42,502 nt of DNA from an uncultured Lachnospiraceae bacterium. GTDB taxonomy: Bacteria; Bacillota; Clostridia; Lachnospirales; Lachnospiraceae. The position numbers were made by a program, and so were the translations under genes. Below, piece by piece: positions 1-7,246 of this stretch. The notes under the pieces are model-generated. The model was given only the letters and a program-made list of their open reading frames with translations, was not told where the DNA came from and ran no database searches. How positions within the stretch are numbered: the first letter of the stretch is position 1; each line of letters starts with the position of its first letter. The stretch covers positions 1 through 42,502 of the forward strand of contig CANQHZ010000027.1 of NCBI GenBank assembly GCA_947623805.1, given 5' to 3'.

Positions 1-174
1 GGTATTGAAAAAGGTATTGAAAAGGGTATCGAAAAAGGCATCATAAACACTATCAAAAGCATAAACGGCACCATAGAAGCCGCTATACAGCAGCTTATCA
101 CACAATGCGGTATGGACGCAGACAAGGCTGCCCGCATTGCCGAAATGTACTGGAATGAAAAGCAAGGACAATAA
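1..174 (+). CDS. C-terminal fragment of Rpn/PD-(D/E)XK-type nuclease-transposase family protein
   Basis: The reading frame is open from base 1 to a TAA at 172-174 and has no start in the window, so this is the 3' end of a gene that begins outside. The visible 57 residues open with three GIEK repeats and end in a short helical segment. Strings of (E/K)GIEKGI near the C-terminus are typical of the Rpn family (recombination-promoting nuclease / putative transposase, PD-(D/E)XK fold), where they join the nuclease domain to a helical tail. No catalytic residue is inside the window, so the family call rests on this tail alone. A hairpin terminator at 231-284 follows. Confidence 0.55.
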   Translation, partial: GIEKGIEKGIEKGIINTIKSINGTIEAAIQQLITQCGMDADKAARIAEMYWNEKQGQ

Positions 175-230
175 CTGGCCATATATTACACAGACATATC
201 TATGGCATAAACAACTGAATACGGAATTAT

Positions 231-284
231 AAAACCCTGATATAAAGTATAAAATCATCAGCTTTATGTCAGGGGTTTTTATTG
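231..284 (+). terminator. Intrinsic terminator after the Rpn-type gene
   Basis: The arm AAAACCCTGATATAAAG (231-247) pairs with CTTTATGTCAGGGGTTTT (262-279) with one G-T pair, and the stem runs into T-rich sequence. The A-rich 5' side means it could work in both directions. Confidence 0.75.
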
Positions 285-327
285 ATAAGGAAAAACTTTC
301 AAGTCATAGAAATATTAAGCTTATATA

Positions 328-366
328 TTGACAAAGTGGTACGGGGGGGGGGTAATCGGACATGAT
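328..366 (+). promoter_or_regulatory. Putative phase-variable promoter with a 10-G tract (methyltransferase gene)
   Basis: A perfect -35 hexamer TTGACA (328-333) is followed by ten consecutive G (343-352). Possible -10 boxes are TAATCG at 353 (spacer 19) or CATGAT at 361 (spacer 27); neither is good at the present tract length. The arrangement closely resembles the one at 1317-1359. Slippage in the G tract would change the spacer, so I infer a length-dependent promoter. No expression evidence is visible. Confidence 0.5.
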
Positions 367-412
367 ATCGACTATGCTGCTATTTAGAAATTATATTTTT
401 GGGAGTGAGAAA

Positions 413-1108
413 ATGGGAGAGTATCAATCTAAAAATGTGAAAGCTTTTGATAATATGTATAGACAAGGTTGGGGAAATGAATGGCCAAGTGAATCGATGA
501 TAAGCTATTATTATGCCATTATTAAGCCATATATTCTCTCAATAAATACAAAGGAGGGAGTAAAACCCAAGGTCCTTGAATTTGCATGTGGAACGGGAGC
601 AAATTTGAGATTTTTTAGTGAGATTGGTTTTGAAGTATATGGGATTGATACTTCCGAGAGTGCGATTGAAAGATGCAGGCAGAGAGGATTTAAAAAAGAA
701 AATTTCGCATCAATTAATATTTTAGAAGATGGCAAAATAGAAGAATTATGGCCTGATATAAATTTTGATTTGGTTATTTGTCTTAGTTCACTGGCGTATT
801 TTGATGATAATGACATAAACTGTTTGAGCAAAAAATTTTATAATGTATTGAAGCAGAAAGGTGTACTGTATACAACTTTTTACACGCTTGTGAGAGAATG
901 GCCTGTTCGGAAAATGGAAAACGGCTTATACATAGCTGAAAATAGTGGCAGTGTAGATAAGTCGACGTATTTGAACTTACAAAAAAACAGAGATGACATT
1001 AGAAAATATTATCAAGGGTTATACAAAGAGATTGCTATTAAAAGAACATTGATAGAGGGTATTTCGGGAGATAATGAGGTATTGCACTATTTTGGATATA
1101 AAGAATAA
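413..1108 (+). CDS. Class I SAM-dependent methyltransferase
   Basis: This 231-residue protein has a class I (Rossmann-fold) methyltransferase core. Motif I reads VLEFACGTGANL near residues 52-63, followed by an acidic strand end (YGIDTSESAIERC) that would hold the ribose of S-adenosylmethionine, and by a motif IV-like DLVICLSSLAYF. The rest is not specific enough to name a substrate; small molecules are as likely as proteins. The start at 413 is chosen because GGGAG lies 9 nt upstream; an in-frame ATG at 362 falls inside the putative promoter and has no ribosome binding site. The gene looks clearly more AT-rich than its neighbours, suggesting recent acquisition. It is monocistronic, between two terminators, behind the G-tract promoter. 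Confidence 0.8.
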   Translation: MGEYQSKNVKAFDNMYRQGWGNEWPSESMISYYYAIIKPYILSINTKEGVKPKVLEFACGTGANLRFFSEIGFEVYGIDTSESAIERCRQRGFKKENFASINILEDGKIEELWPDINFDLVICLSSLAYFDDNDINCLSKKFYNVLKQKGVLYTTFYTLVREWPVRKMENGLYIAENSGSVDKSTYLNLQKNRDDIRKYYQGLYKEIAIKRTLIEGISGDNEVLHYFGYKE

Positions 1109-1177
1109 AGAAAGCGCTGGAAGTGGAAGTTATGCAGATGGCATAACGAATTAAGAATTTAATACAGTAACGACATT

Positions 1178-1214
1178 AGGACGTGTAGATTATTTTCTAT
1201 ACGTCCTGTTTTTT
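1178..1214 (+). terminator. Intrinsic terminator after the methyltransferase gene
   Basis: AGGACGTGTAGA (1178-1189) pairs with TCTATACGTCCT (1196-1207) across a short T-rich loop, followed by GTTTTTT. This is a textbook intrinsic terminator about 70 nt after the stop codon. Confidence 0.85.
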
Positions 1215-1316
1215 GCAAAGCGCTTTTCGCTAATCTGGGTGCAGCCTATCCATCTGAATGTAAAATGCCGTCAAATGTCAAATAAAAAATATATGAAAAA
1301 ATGTGTGTTTCAAGTA

Positions 1317-1359
1317 TTGACAAATGCATACAGGGGGGGGGGGTATCATTGGGTATGAT
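1317..1359 (+). promoter_or_regulatory. Putative phase-variable promoter with an 11-G tract (LysM-MORN gene)
   Basis: TTGACA (1317-1322) is followed by eleven G (1333-1343) and then TATCAT (1344-1349, spacer 21) and TATGAT (1354-1359, spacer 31). Both -10-like boxes match five of six consensus bases, but both lie too far from the -35 at this tract length. Loss of about four G would place TATCAT at 17 nt. It shares TATTGACAAA, the G tract and a downstream ATGATA with the module at 328-366. Confidence 0.5.
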
Positions 1360-1376
1360 AGTGATTACATCACTAT
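1358..1376 (+). promoter_or_regulatory. Perfect dyad overlapping the putative start of transcription
   Basis: ATAGTGAT (1358-1365), TAC, ATCACTAT (1369-1376) is a perfect 8-bp inverted repeat with a 3-nt centre. Its size and its position over the putative -10/+1 region suggest a repressor operator. The binding protein is unknown. Confidence 0.45.
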
Positions 1377-1447
1377 AAATCAGATGATTGCGGAAGCTAT
1401 TCGCAGTTGTTCATGACTAAATAACAGAAAGGAAAAGGTAAAAAACA

Positions 1448-2503
1448 ATGAAGAAAAAGGCATTAAAGAAGCTTGCAGCATTTACCGCGGCTGCAACAAT
1501 GCTGATGTCAGGCATGACTGTATTTGCAGATGAGACGTACACCACGCAGACGGGTGACAGCCTGAGCAAGATCGCAAAGCAGTTTTACGGGGACGCAGAC
1601 AAGTGGGAGGACATCTACAACAGCAACAAGGATCAGATAAAAGATCCAAACATAATCTGGGCAAACCAGACCTTGCTCATCCCTAATGCAAACACGACGC
1701 AGGCAACAGACACGACGCAGACGACGGACACAACACAGACAACAGATACGACACAGACAACAGACACGATACAGACGACAGATACGATACAGACAACAGT
1801 AGACGTTACATCTCCTGTAAATGCGGCAGATGCATCTGATTTTATCAAGAAGGTGTACGCCTTGATGTCAGCGCAGGATTATACTTCAATGCTTGAAGTA
1901 GATGGTTCAGACGAGACAAGAGCATATGTAAGCGCGATGGTAAGCGACCGTGCCGTATATACGCCCGACGGCAGCGGGAACGGCGTAGGCGCTGGCGTAT
2001 ATAAATATAGCAATGGCTACTACTTCTACTACGGCGGCTACGCAGGCGGAGGCAGAACAGGCGACGGCATAATCTTTATGGATTGCGGTGATTATTATTA
2101 TCTGTTCACGGGCACATGGAGCAATGACGCGCCTAATGGAAATGGCACTGTAAAGCATATTTATTTAGATGGAAGCCGGAACTATACAATAAGCGGAAAC
2201 CTTGTGAACGGCTTATGGAACGGCAGAGTAAGCTACATATCTTATGATGCGGGGCAGAATCATAATTATGATTTATCATATACAGCAAACAATGGTATTC
2301 CTGTTGAAGATTTGACAGCGGAATATGTTAATTTCTGTTATGAGAATGATATTGATGATCTCAGCAGTCTTTCAAAATATGAAAGCAAAAAGATATGTGC
2401 GTATGACATACTTTGGTATGAAGATGGCGGCTGGAGCGCTCAAACTCTAAGTTATGCTCCAAATGAAACAAGCGGAATTGTTGGCTTTGCAACGAATTAT
2501 TAG
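1448..2503 (+). CDS. Secreted LysM domain protein with Thr-rich linker and MORN-like repeats
   Basis: This 351-residue protein starts with a Sec signal peptide (KKKALKK, a hydrophobic stretch, cleavage probably after VFA near residue 27). A LysM domain follows at about 30-78 (YTTQTGDSLSKIAKQFYGD ... NQTLLIPN), which should bind peptidoglycan or chitin-like glycans. Residues 83-118 are six near-identical TTDTTQ-type hexapeptides that look like an extended wall-spanning linker. The C-terminal 220 residues contain MORN-like motifs (for example FTGTWSNDAPNGNGTV). I infer a non-covalently wall-bound surface protein of unknown function. It is monocistronic. The promoter region holds an 11-G tract and a perfect dyad, so expression may switch on and off. 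Confidence 0.8.
   Translation: MKKKALKKLAAFTAAATMLMSGMTVFADETYTTQTGDSLSKIAKQFYGDADKWEDIYNSNKDQIKDPNIIWANQTLLIPNANTTQATDTTQTTDTTQTTDTTQTTDTIQTTDTIQTTVDVTSPVNAADASDFIKKVYALMSAQDYTSMLEVDGSDETRAYVSAMVSDRAVYTPDGSGNGVGAGVYKYSNGYYFYYGGYAGGGRTGDGIIFMDCGDYYYLFTGTWSNDAPNGNGTVKHIYLDGSRNYTISGNLVNGLWNGRVSYISYDAGQNHNYDLSYTANNGIPVEDLTAEYVNFCYENDIDDLSSLSKYESKKICAYDILWYEDGGWSAQTLSYAPNETSGIVGFATNY
1694..1801 (+). repeat. Six tandem 18-bp coding repeats (Thr/Asp/Gln linker)
   Basis: Six in-frame 18-bp units of the type ACGACGCAGACAACAGAC encode TTQ(T/A)TD hexapeptides. Units differ at a few positions, mostly silent or Thr/Ile. The unit length is a multiple of three, so gain or loss of units would change linker length without a frameshift. 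Confidence 0.9.
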
Positions 2504-2627
2504 ACCAAAACAAAATTCCCAAAACTGAACACTTCCATGCACAAAAGAGGGGAGCAGGCAATAGATGACGTTTTCCCGAAGCCGTCAGAACTGATACGCG
2601 GCTGGGAAAAGCCGCAGCCTGAATTTA

Positions 2628-2726
2628 GGGGCTGCCGCAATAAGGATTAGGCATACAGGATATAACATTATGTTTAGATTAACTGATTTTATATCCTGCG
2701 CTTATATTCCTTAATGCGGCAGTCCC
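2628..2726. repeat. 99-nt palindromic repeat, copy 1 (also terminator-like)
   Basis: GGGGCTGCCGCA at the left end pairs with TGCGGCAGTCCC at the right end, and inner ACAGGATAT pairs with ATATCCTG. The element aligns without gaps to a second 99-nt copy at 40929-41027. TTTTT directly follows (2727-2731), so on the + strand it could also act as a terminator for the LysM gene. Confidence 0.8.
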
Positions 2727-2814
2727 TTTTTGCGGCAAAATAATAAGCAGTTTCGGAAATCCCAAATCCCAAATCAAATCCATCACGAATAAGCATATTT
2801 CAACAGCATTTCTC

Positions 2815-2843
2815 TTGAAATTTCCCGCAAATATAATTATAAT
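2815..2843 (+). promoter_or_regulatory. Sigma-A-type promoter for rsmA
   Basis: TTGAAA (2815-2820), a 17-nt spacer, and TATAAT (2838-2843). This predicts a leader of about 75 nt before the ATG at 2924. Confidence 0.65.
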
Positions 2844-2923
2844 ACCACTATATTTATTAATGACGCCCCCGCCTTTTCCAGACTAAAAAGACACAGACAA
2901 TATGTAAAAAAGGAGCATACAAA

Positions 2924-3778
2924 ATGCCAACTCTCGGAAATCCCACAGGTACAATCTATATATTAAAAAAATACAATTTCCAATTCCAAAAAAAGTACGG
3001 GCAGAATTTTCTCATAGACGCAAATATCCTTGAAAATATCATAAGTGCGGCACAGATAACAAAAGACGATTTCGTGCTGGAAATAGGTCCGGGGATAGGC
3101 ACTATGACGCAGTATCTCTGCGAAAGCGCGCGTGAGGTCATCGCCGTGGAAATAGACAAAAAGCTTATGCCAATTTTGGAGGACACGCTTTCCGCATATG
3201 ATAATGTGGCTGTCGTAAACGAGGACATTTTAAAGCTGGACATAAACAGGATAGTAAACGAAAAAAATGACGGCAGACCGATAAAGGTAGTCGCAAACTT
3301 ACCTTATTATATTACCACGCCGATTATCATGGGGCTTTTTGAAAAGTACGTGCCGCTGGAAAGCATCACGATAATGGTGCAAAAAGAAGTCGCAGAACGC
3401 ATGCAGTCAAAACCTGGGACAAAGGATTACGGAGCGCTCTCGCTAGCAGTCCAATATTACTCCGTGCCGCAGGTTATGTTTACAGTGCCCGCAGGCTGCT
3501 TTATGCCGCGCCCAAATGTTGACAGTGCTGTCATAAAATTGACATACCACAGCAAGCCGCCTGTTGACGTAAATGATGAAAGGCTGATGTTTGAGCTTAT
3601 AAGAGCGGCATTCAACCAGAGAAGAAAAACACTTGTAAACAGTCTAAACAACGCCGCGGCTCTAGGACTTACAAAGGATAAAGTGCTGTCTGCGCTTGAA
3701 AGGCTGCAGCTGCCGACGACAGTCAGAGGAGAGGCGCTGACGCTTGAGCAGTTTGCGCAGTTGTCAAATATGCTTTAG
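2924..3778 (+). CDS. rsmA: 16S rRNA (adenine(1518)-N(6)/adenine(1519)-N(6))-dimethyltransferase
   Basis: RsmA (KsgA) transfers four methyl groups from S-adenosylmethionine to the two adjacent adenines in the helix 45 loop of 16S rRNA during 30S maturation. The 284 residues match the usual length. Visible motifs are the N-terminal KKYGQNFLID, motif I EIGPGIGTMT, an acidic motif II (AVEIDKKL), a motif IV NLPYYITTP with the NLPY signature of rRNA adenine dimethylases, and the C-terminal FNQRRKTLVNSL helix. The ribosome binding site AAGGAG lies just upstream of the ATG. A separate promoter and the preceding palindrome suggest independent transcription. The N-terminal 12 or so residues before the core are weakly constrained, so the exact start could be slightly later. 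Confidence 0.97.
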   Translation: MPTLGNPTGTIYILKKYNFQFQKKYGQNFLIDANILENIISAAQITKDDFVLEIGPGIGTMTQYLCESAREVIAVEIDKKLMPILEDTLSAYDNVAVVNEDILKLDINRIVNEKNDGRPIKVVANLPYYITTPIIMGLFEKYVPLESITIMVQKEVAERMQSKPGTKDYGALSLAVQYYSVPQVMFTVPAGCFMPRPNVDSAVIKLTYHSKPPVDVNDERLMFELIRAAFNQRRKTLVNSLNNAAALGLTKDKVLSALERLQLPTTVRGEALTLEQFAQLSNML

Positions 3779-3852
3779 GCGCAAAAACCAAAGATTTAGT
3801 ATATAAGTCGTCAAAAAAACACAAAATATATGAATTTGAACCTTTATCGGCA

Positions 3853-3881
3853 TTGACATCAAAATTTCTGTATGATAAACT
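3853..3881 (+). promoter_or_regulatory. Candidate promoter for the large acidic protein gene
   Basis: TTGACA (3853-3858), a 17-nt spacer, and TAAACT (3876-3881, four of six consensus bases). It would give a leader of about 170 nt containing both hairpin modules at 3903-4017. Confidence 0.45.
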
Positions 3882-3902
3882 GTCGATAGTAGTGTAAAAA
3901 CA

Positions 3903-4017
3903 TTAGGAAGCTCTAATACGGTAAAGACGCCGCCTAAGAGTTTCTAAGTATTTATGCTATTTTAGAATTTAAAATGTGGAAATCGGCAAAAGATGTTGCC
4001 TGAGAGTTTCTTAACAT
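3903..4017 (+). ncRNA. Two-module structured leader candidate (unclassified)
   Basis: Two related segments, 3918-3951 and 3983-4017, match at about 25 of 35 positions (consensus CGG-AAAGA-G--GCCT-AGAGTTTCT-A). In the first, TTAGGAA pairs with TTTCTAA as an outer stem. In the second, GGAAA and TTTCT pair outside an inner GGCAA/TTGCC hairpin with a 6-nt loop, and AGAGT stays unpaired. Two similar stem-loops in a probable 5' leader recall tandem riboswitch aptamers, but the sequence does not match a class I know. Confidence 0.35.
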
Positions 4018-4060
4018 CAACATTAATGTATAAGGGACAGTATTTACAGGGGTGAGTTAC

Positions 4061-7000
4061 TTGGATAAATACGAGTATAAGGTTCGGTCAGAAGAAATCT
4101 GCAATTTAATCAATCAAAAAAAGTATGCGGAAGCGGCAGACATAGCGGATAAGATTGACTGGAGGAGAGTTAAGAATATTACTATGCTTTTAAGGATTGC
4201 GGCACTGTATAGGGAAAACAGGCGCAATGAAGATGCCAGAGCGATACTTTTGATTACATATGGACGTTATCCGACAAATCGCTCTGTAGTTCAGTGCCTT
4301 TGCGAAGTGTCGATTGAGCTTGACGACGTGGTGGCGGCAGTTGAGTATTATAAAGAGTTTGTGCAGCTCGCGCCGAGAGATAGCGGGGTCTATACTTTGC
4401 GTTATCGTATTCTTGAGGCGCAGGAGGCAAGCCTTGAAGAACGTATTGAGCTTTTGGAGGAATTTAAGAAAAAGGATTATCAGGAAGAATGGATATATGA
4501 ACTCGCTTACCTATATCACAGAGTAGGATTTGCTACAAAATGCGTGGAGGTATGTGACGAGATTATTTTATTTTTCGGCGATGGCGCATATGTCATGAAA
4601 GCTATGGAGCTGAAGATGCTGCATGCCCCCCTGACTGCTGAACAAAGAGCAAAATACGAAGTAATGTCAAGAAATTATAACAGAAATTACAGCAGCGAAG
4701 AACCATACAATGACAGCTATGACACAGAACAAGGCTATGCAGAAGACGACTATGACCGACAGCAAGGCTATGCGGAGACAGGTTATGCTCAAGAACAAGG
4801 CTACGCCGAAACAGGTTATGACGGACAGCAGGACTATTCAGACGCATACGGCTATGACAATAATGCCTATAACGCGGAATATAATGATGCTGAATACAAC
4901 AATGAGAGCTATGACAATGTAAACTATCAAAACGCTGATTACTCCGATAACGAATATTCAAATGAAGACTATTCAAATGAAAATTATTCAGATGAAAACT
5001 ATTCAGATGAAAACTATTCAAATGAAAGCTATTCGGATGAAAATTATCCGAGCGAAAGTTATGCAAGCGGCAGTTATCAGGATGAAACGCAACAAAATGG
5101 GAGTTATAACAGTTATGCGGGCGAAGACAGCACAGTAGGAGATTATTTGCCGCAGGAAAGTGGTACGGCTCAGGAATATACCGATGAATTTTATGTCGAT
5201 AAGTTTTACAATACGGATGGTCTGCCAATTGCGGCGCCCACAGAGGCACAGCCGGTCGAGACGCCGTCAGTCGAGGCGCTGAGCGCAAATACTGCCGCAG
5301 CTATGGACATGAGCCAATACAATACGATAAATCTTGAAAGATTAGTATTTGACGGAATGAAAGAGGTCAATATTAACGACATATCCTCCGACAGCGATGC
5401 AGATTTAGAGCAGGAAAAATCTTTTGAGACGAGGACTTATGTATCCACAAAAGAACGCCTTGAAAATTTGCTCAAAGAAGAAAAAGAGGAACAGGCAAAG
5501 GAACCCAAGCCCTCATATACTACAGGCAAGGTAGCCGCTATGGTGAGCAATGTTTCTGAGGAAAGTCCCAAGCCGGACACGGGCGCTATCAAAAAGGTGA
5601 TTGTGCCCGGTGAGGATGCGCGCTTTATTAAAAAAGACGTCGATATGACGTCTCTGCGCGATACCACGGAGCAGTCCGTAAATGACGAGCAGAAACGAAT
5701 GCAGGAAAATGCGGAGAACGTTTATCTTGAACGCGAGCAACAGCCAGTCAAGGCAGCAGGCAGTGACGATGCGCAGGAGCAGTTTAGACCCATGACAGGT
5801 CAGATGAATTTGGAGGACGTGCTTGCGGAGTGGGAACAAATTAAGCAGGAGAATGTACAGAAAAACCAAGAGGCGATAAAGAAACGAGTTATACACCAGA
5901 CAGGCAAGATTATTGCCAATTTTGATAATTCTGTCAAGGACGAGATATCGGACGGTTTCGAGGAAAGGGCAGCTGAGGAAGAACCGCGCACAAGGCTTGA
6001 GGAACTTGTGGCGGACGAACTTGGAGGCAGTACGGCGGAAATGCCGAATACACAGGTTTCCGAGGCGCTTGTCGAGATAGAAGAAGTCGAGGACAATGCC
6101 GAGGAAGATGCGGAATATACGGACGGAGAAGAAGAATATACATTCAATGAAGATGTTCAAGAGGAGCCGGACGAAGAATACTCTGATGAGGACTACACTC
6201 AGGAAGAATATACTGATAGCGAAGAATATACTGATGAAACGGCATATGAGGAGGATGAAGAAGAAACCGCAGACAATTATCAGGAAGATGAAGACGTAAA
6301 GGAGCAGCTTGACCCGGATGATGAGGAAAGCATAGCGGAGATGGCTAAAGAGGATGCCCTAAAGACGCAGGAAATTAAGATGAACACTGCAGAGCTGGGC
6401 GGTCTTTCGGATAAAATTCTTGCGGCTACGAGAAAAGAGGCAAACGGAGCAAAGCCTGAGGAAATAAGGAGCTTTTCGCCGGAGGAGCAGCAGCTTTTTG
6501 AGAATTTTGCCGTCACGAAAAAGATTAAAAAGCAGATAATCTTTGCGCTTGATAAAATGACGCTTGCAGCTTACACGGGCAATGTGATTATTACCGGTGA
6601 GGCAGGACTTGATACACTTAAGCTTGCGAAAAATCTTGTTAAGGAATTTCAAGCGATTGACGCGAACTTTTCAGGCAAGGTGGCAAAAATTACAGGTGAG
6701 AAATTAAATTCAAGAAATTTAAAAGAAGTCTTTGATAAATTGAATAATGGTGCTATTATTATAGAGAAGGCAAACGGCATGACAGAGCAAAAGCTCTATG
6801 AGATGACGACGTTTTTAAATCAAGAGAGCCTTGGCATAATAGTCATTATGGAGGATACCAAGAAAGAAATTACTAAGTTGCTCGAAAAACAGGCAATGAT
6901 AACCGATTATTTCAATATCCGTATTGACTTGATGGAGATGGACAGTAAGGCGCTTGTGGCATATGCCAAAAATTATGCGCTCGCGCTTGAATATTCCATT

Positions 7001-7210
7001 GATGATATGGGGACGCTTGCGCTCTATACACGGATATCGAATATGCAGGGTGGCAATCATGCGGTCACAAAGGACGAAGTGAGGGACATTGTAGACGAAG
7101 CCATTTGGAAATCCAAAAAATCAAAGCTCAAGAATTTTGTTGATGTGCTTTTGTCAAAGAGATACGACAGCGAGGATATGATTGTATTAAAGGAGAGGGA
7201 CTTTATGTAG
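4061..7210 (+). CDS. Large acidic protein: TPR-like N-terminus, Tyr/Glu-rich repeats, degenerate AAA+ C-terminus
   Basis: About 1049 residues. Residues 1-185 are helical TPR-like repeats. Residues 200-345 are low-complexity and Tyr/Asn/Asp/Glu-rich, including tandem YS(D/N)EN pentapeptides; a second acidic stretch lies near 690-770. The last 220 residues resemble a SpoVK/CbxX-type AAA+ domain, but the P-loop reads ITGEAGLDTLKLAKNL, lacking the GK(S/T), and the Walker B strand reads AIIIEKANG. ATP hydrolysis is therefore unlikely. I infer a cytoplasmic scaffold and do not know its function. The TTG at 4061 is preferred because AGGGGTGA ends 5 nt upstream; a GTG at 4052 lies within that sequence. 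glgB follows 36 nt later, so the two are probably co-transcribed. Confidence 0.7.
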   Translation: MDKYEYKVRSEEICNLINQKKYAEAADIADKIDWRRVKNITMLLRIAALYRENRRNEDARAILLITYGRYPTNRSVVQCLCEVSIELDDVVAAVEYYKEFVQLAPRDSGVYTLRYRILEAQEASLEERIELLEEFKKKDYQEEWIYELAYLYHRVGFATKCVEVCDEIILFFGDGAYVMKAMELKMLHAPLTAEQRAKYEVMSRNYNRNYSSEEPYNDSYDTEQGYAEDDYDRQQGYAETGYAQEQGYAETGYDGQQDYSDAYGYDNNAYNAEYNDAEYNNESYDNVNYQNADYSDNEYSNEDYSNENYSDENYSDENYSNESYSDENYPSESYASGSYQDETQQNGSYNSYAGEDSTVGDYLPQESGTAQEYTDEFYVDKFYNTDGLPIAAPTEAQPVETPSVEALSANTAAAMDMSQYNTINLERLVFDGMKEVNINDISSDSDADLEQEKSFETRTYVSTKERLENLLKEEKEEQAKEPKPSYTTGKVAAMVSNVSEESPKPDTGAIKKVIVPGEDARFIKKDVDMTSLRDTTEQSVNDEQKRMQENAENVYLEREQQPVKAAGSDDAQEQFRPMTGQMNLEDVLAEWEQIKQENVQKNQEAIKKRVIHQTGKIIANFDNSVKDEISDGFEERAAEEEPRTRLEELVADELGGSTAEMPNTQVSEALVEIEEVEDNAEEDAEYTDGEEEYTFNEDVQEEPDEEYSDEDYTQEEYTDSEEYTDETAYEEDEEETADNYQEDEDVKEQLDPDDEESIAEMAKEDALKTQEIKMNTAELGGLSDKILAATRKEANGAKPEEIRSFSPEEQQLFENFAVTKKIKKQIIFALDKMTLAAYTGNVIITGEAGLDTLKLAKNLVKEFQAIDANFSGKVAKITGEKLNSRNLKEVFDKLNNGAIIIEKANGMTEQKLYEMTTFLNQESLGIIVIMEDTKKEITKLLEKQAMITDYFNIRIDLMEMDSKALVAYAKNYALALEYSIDDMGTLALYTRISNMQGGNHAVTKDEVRDIVDEAIWKSKKSKLKNFVDVLLSKRYDSEDMIVLKERDFM
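4955..5059 (+). repeat. Seven tandem 15-bp coding repeats (Y-S-x-E-x)
   Basis: Seven consecutive in-frame 15-bp units of the type TATTCAGATGAAAAC encode YS(D/N)E(N/D/S) pentapeptides; the last unit is more diverged. Unit size keeps the frame, so this is a length-polymorphism candidate within the large acidic protein gene. Confidence 0.9.
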
Positions 7211-7246
7211 TTGGGGCTACAATAATAAAAAATGGGGGTAGAAAAA

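Larger units (their letters stand above)
1109..1447. other. Intergenic region between methyltransferase and LysM genes
   Basis: This 339-nt gap holds the terminator at 1178-1214, unremarkable AT-rich sequence to about 1315, the G-tract promoter-like module at 1317-1359, a perfect dyad at 1358-1376, and an AGAAAGGAAAAGG ribosome binding site before the ATG at 1448. No further gene is apparent. Confidence 0.7.
2504..2923. other. Intergenic region before rsmA
   Basis: This 420-nt gap contains a small GCGGCT/AGCCGC hairpin at 2598-2615, the 99-nt palindromic element at 2628-2726, and the rsmA promoter at 2815-2843. I found no additional gene with a credible start and ribosome binding site. Confidence 0.7.

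Noticed and set aside
362-412. Upstream ATG (362) as start of the methyltransferase
   Set aside because: The extra 17 residues would start inside the putative -10 region and lack a ribosome binding site, while the ATG at 413 has a good one.
3903-4017. Glycine or c-di-GMP riboswitch
   Set aside because: The tandem arrangement suggested a glycine riboswitch, but the conserved cores of glycine and c-di-GMP aptamers are absent. Kept only as an unclassified structured leader.
4672-5090. Repetitive DNA that could suggest a CRISPR or satellite array
   Set aside because: Units are 15 bp, in frame and without unique spacers, and encode YSxEx pentapeptides; this is coding repetition.
4602-5288. Long minus-strand open frame (228 codons, His/Asn/Ser-rich)
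   Set aside because: It is the antisense of the Tyr/Asp/Glu repeat region of the large acidic protein; its composition simply mirrors those codons, and it has no ribosome binding site.
5513-6160. Minus-strand open frame (215 codons) with hydrophobic stretches
   Set aside because: It lies wholly antisense to the large acidic protein gene; Glu/Lys codons read backwards give Leu/Phe-rich frames. No start signal or family resemblance.
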